Shown: in pieces, positions 62,928 through 64,000 of the stretch
How the letters are laid out: every line of letters starts with the position of its first letter
Position numbering within the stretch: position 1 is the first letter of the stretch
Origin: JACJWR01 sp964474045
GTDB taxonomy: Bacteria > Actinomycetota > Actinomycetes > S36-B12 > UBA10799
Direction: 5' to 3'
DNA length: 64,000 nt
Assembly (NCBI GenBank): GCA_964474045.1
Contig: CAYYRC010000009.1
Coordinates: 1 to 64,000 of the forward strand
Notes under the pieces: generated by a model
The model's database searches: none
Seen by the model: the letters and a program-made list of their open reading frames with translations, nothing else
Told to the model about the DNA's origin: nothing
Made by a program: the position numbers and the translations under genes

Positions 62928-63401
62928 CTATCCAGGCTCGGCGAGGTTGGTCGGCGCGGGTCCCGCCTTGCCGTCGTCCAGGGCGACGGCGTGGCGCATG
63001 GCGGCACGCGCGCGCTTGCGATCGCGACCAGCCTCATACGCCCATGCCAGCGCAAACCAGGCCGCCGCCGAGTCCGGCGAGTTCGCGACGAGTGCCTCGC
63101 AGCGGGTGAACTCCTGCGCGGCCGCCGCGGGCACCACGCGTCCGCCGGGTGTGCGCGGCAGCTCCGGCGGCAGCTGCCCGCGGGCGGCCAACCCATCGGC
63201 CAGGCGCTGTACCCGGCTGGCGAAGGCGATCTCGCGCCACACCAGCCACAGGCCGATGAGCGGCAGCGCCAGGACTGCAACGGCCAGCGCCAGGGCCAGC
63301 CCCGAACCGGACTTGGCGAAGAGATAGGCCTGCCAGACCGCGAACGCCATGTAGACGGTCGCGGCCGTCGCCATCACATAGGCCCAGACCCGGGCCGTCA
63401 C
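62928..63401 (-). CDS. Small membrane protein next to dapB (Rv2772c-like)
   Basis: A 157-residue protein with two N-terminal helices (about 5-27 and 35-57) and a soluble C-terminal part that includes a TPR-like helix pair (SPDSAAAWFALAWAYEAGRDRKRARAAMR; key part AAWFALAWAYE). Its GTG overlaps the dapB stop by 4 bases. The position matches the conserved membrane protein Rv2772c beside dapB in M. tuberculosis. Function unknown. Confidence 0.75.
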   Translation of the reverse strand: MTARVWAYVMATAATVYMAFAVWQAYLFAKSGSGLALALAVAVLALPLIGLWLVWREIAFASRVQRLADGLAARGQLPPELPRTPGGRVVPAAAAQEFTRCEALVANSPDSAAAWFALAWAYEAGRDRKRARAAMRHAVALDDGKAGPAPTNLAEPG

Positions 63402-64000
63402 GACGACTCGGTCAGGCCCAGCAGCGGCTCGATCCCCAGGGTCAGCCCTGGGCGCCTCCCGACCTCGCGGACAGCCAGCAGGACGCCGGGCATGAACGAC
63501 ACGCGGTCCAACGAGTCGTGGCGGACTGTGAGCGTCTCGCCCGCCGAGCCAAACAGGACTTCCTGATGCGCCACGAGGCCGCGCAGCCGCACCGAGTGCA
63601 CTGCGATGCCGTCCACGCTCGCCCCCCGCGCGCCGTCCAGCACCTGCTCGGTGGCATCCGGGGACGTGCGACCGGCGCGAACCCCGGCGATGCGCTGGGC
63701 GGTCACGGCCGCGGTGCCGCTTGGGGCGTCAACCTTGTCCGGGTGGTGCAGCTCGACGATCTCAACCGACTCGAAGTAGGGCGCGGCGAGTTCGGCGAAC
63801 CGCATCATCAACACTGCACCGATCCCGAAATTGGCCGCCACCAGGACCGCGGCCTCCGGTCGCTGCGCTAGCAGCCCGCGCACCTCGGCCAGCCGATCGT
63901 CGTCGAAGCCGGTCGTCCCCACGACCGCGTCGATTCCATGGTCGATCAGAAAGCGGAGGTTGTCCATGACGACCGCCGGCGTGGTGAAGTCCACGACTAC
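63398..64000 (-). CDS. dapB: 4-Hydroxy-tetrahydrodipicolinate reductase (5' end outside window)
   Basis: The last 200 residues of DapB, cut by the window edge; the NAD-binding start of the gene lies beyond base 64000. The catalytic segment ELHHPDKVDAPSGTA and the VVGTTGF loop are present, as is the C-terminal GVLLAVREVGRRPGLTLGIEPLL. It reduces the product of DapA in the diaminopimelate/lysine pathway. Its 3' end overlaps the Rv2772c-like gene by 4 bases. dapA lies 11 kb away, separated by the accessory insertion. Confidence 0.95.
   Translation of the reverse strand, partial: VVVDFTTPAVVMDNLRFLIDHGIDAVVGTTGFDDDRLAEVRGLLAQRPEAAVLVAANFGIGAVLMMRFAELAAPYFESVEIVELHHPDKVDAPSGTAAVTAQRIAGVRAGRTSPDATEQVLDGARGASVDGIAVHSVRLRGLVAHQEVLFGSAGETLTVRHDSLDRVSFMPGVLLAVREVGRRPGLTLGIEPLLGLTESS

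Overview
The window reads as chromosomal DNA of a high-GC actinomycete (Actinomycetota). Evidence: strong G/C third-position bias, many GTG starts, a mycothiol-dependent-enzyme-family protein, DUF2510, DUF3046, ClgR, a full-length bipartite Lhr helicase and the conserved actinobacterial order dapB - (small membrane protein) - thyX - dapA - rnj - ftsK - rimO - pgsA - cinA. I cannot place it to genus. I see no rRNA, tRNA, insertion sequence, prophage or CRISPR array, and no gene-free stretch longer than 300 bases.

Layout. 1-12.2 kb: the start of an ABC-2 exporter; a membrane-anchored esterase; a DODA-type dioxygenase; glycerol dehydrogenase; a metal-efflux block (P1B-type ATPase with a hemerythrin-like tail, plus a CDF transporter); an Ntn hydrolase; a degenerate SDR; a secreted L,D-transpeptidase-like protein with three repeat modules; and a cytochrome-b5-like lipoprotein whose signal peptide carries a one-base frameshift. 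12.2-24.4 kb: D-lactate dehydrogenase; a PiT phosphate transporter behind a PHO-box-like site; small membrane and hydrolase genes; an amidase; and a tightly coupled trio of a PI-PLC-like membrane protein with two CNNM/CorC proteins. 24.4-36.8 kb: a methyltransferase with a proline-rich tail; small membrane proteins and lipoproteins; a GGDEF-EAL protein; and a YhgE/Pip exporter-like protein coupled to an ABC-ATPase-like protein that has lost its catalytic motifs.

36.8-53.0 kb holds the housekeeping core: DUF3046, lhr, clgR (inverted relative to its usual partners, with an ECF-type promoter), cinA, pgsA, rimO, ftsK, rnj, dapA and thyX. The last six genes from cinA to dapA form a near-continuous minus-strand run with several 4-base overlaps. 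recA, normally next to DUF3046, is not present there. 53.0-62.9 kb is an accessory insertion between thyX and dapB. It contains an HTH plus PDDEXK-like gene bounded on both sides by the same palindromic element, a giant secreted SGNH hydrolase, a glpD/tetR/alkyl-DHAP-synthase-like cluster matching Rv2249c-Rv2251 of M. tuberculosis, and an AzlCD exporter. The window ends inside dapB.

A window-wide regularity: ten genes have a TANNNT or CANNNT hexamer ending exactly 6 bases before the start codon, the geometry of leaderless mRNAs. The observations I rate highest are the palindrome-bounded nuclease-like gene, the repeat module shared by two secreted enzymes, the pseudo-ATPase/YhgE pair, and the leaderless-promoter pattern.
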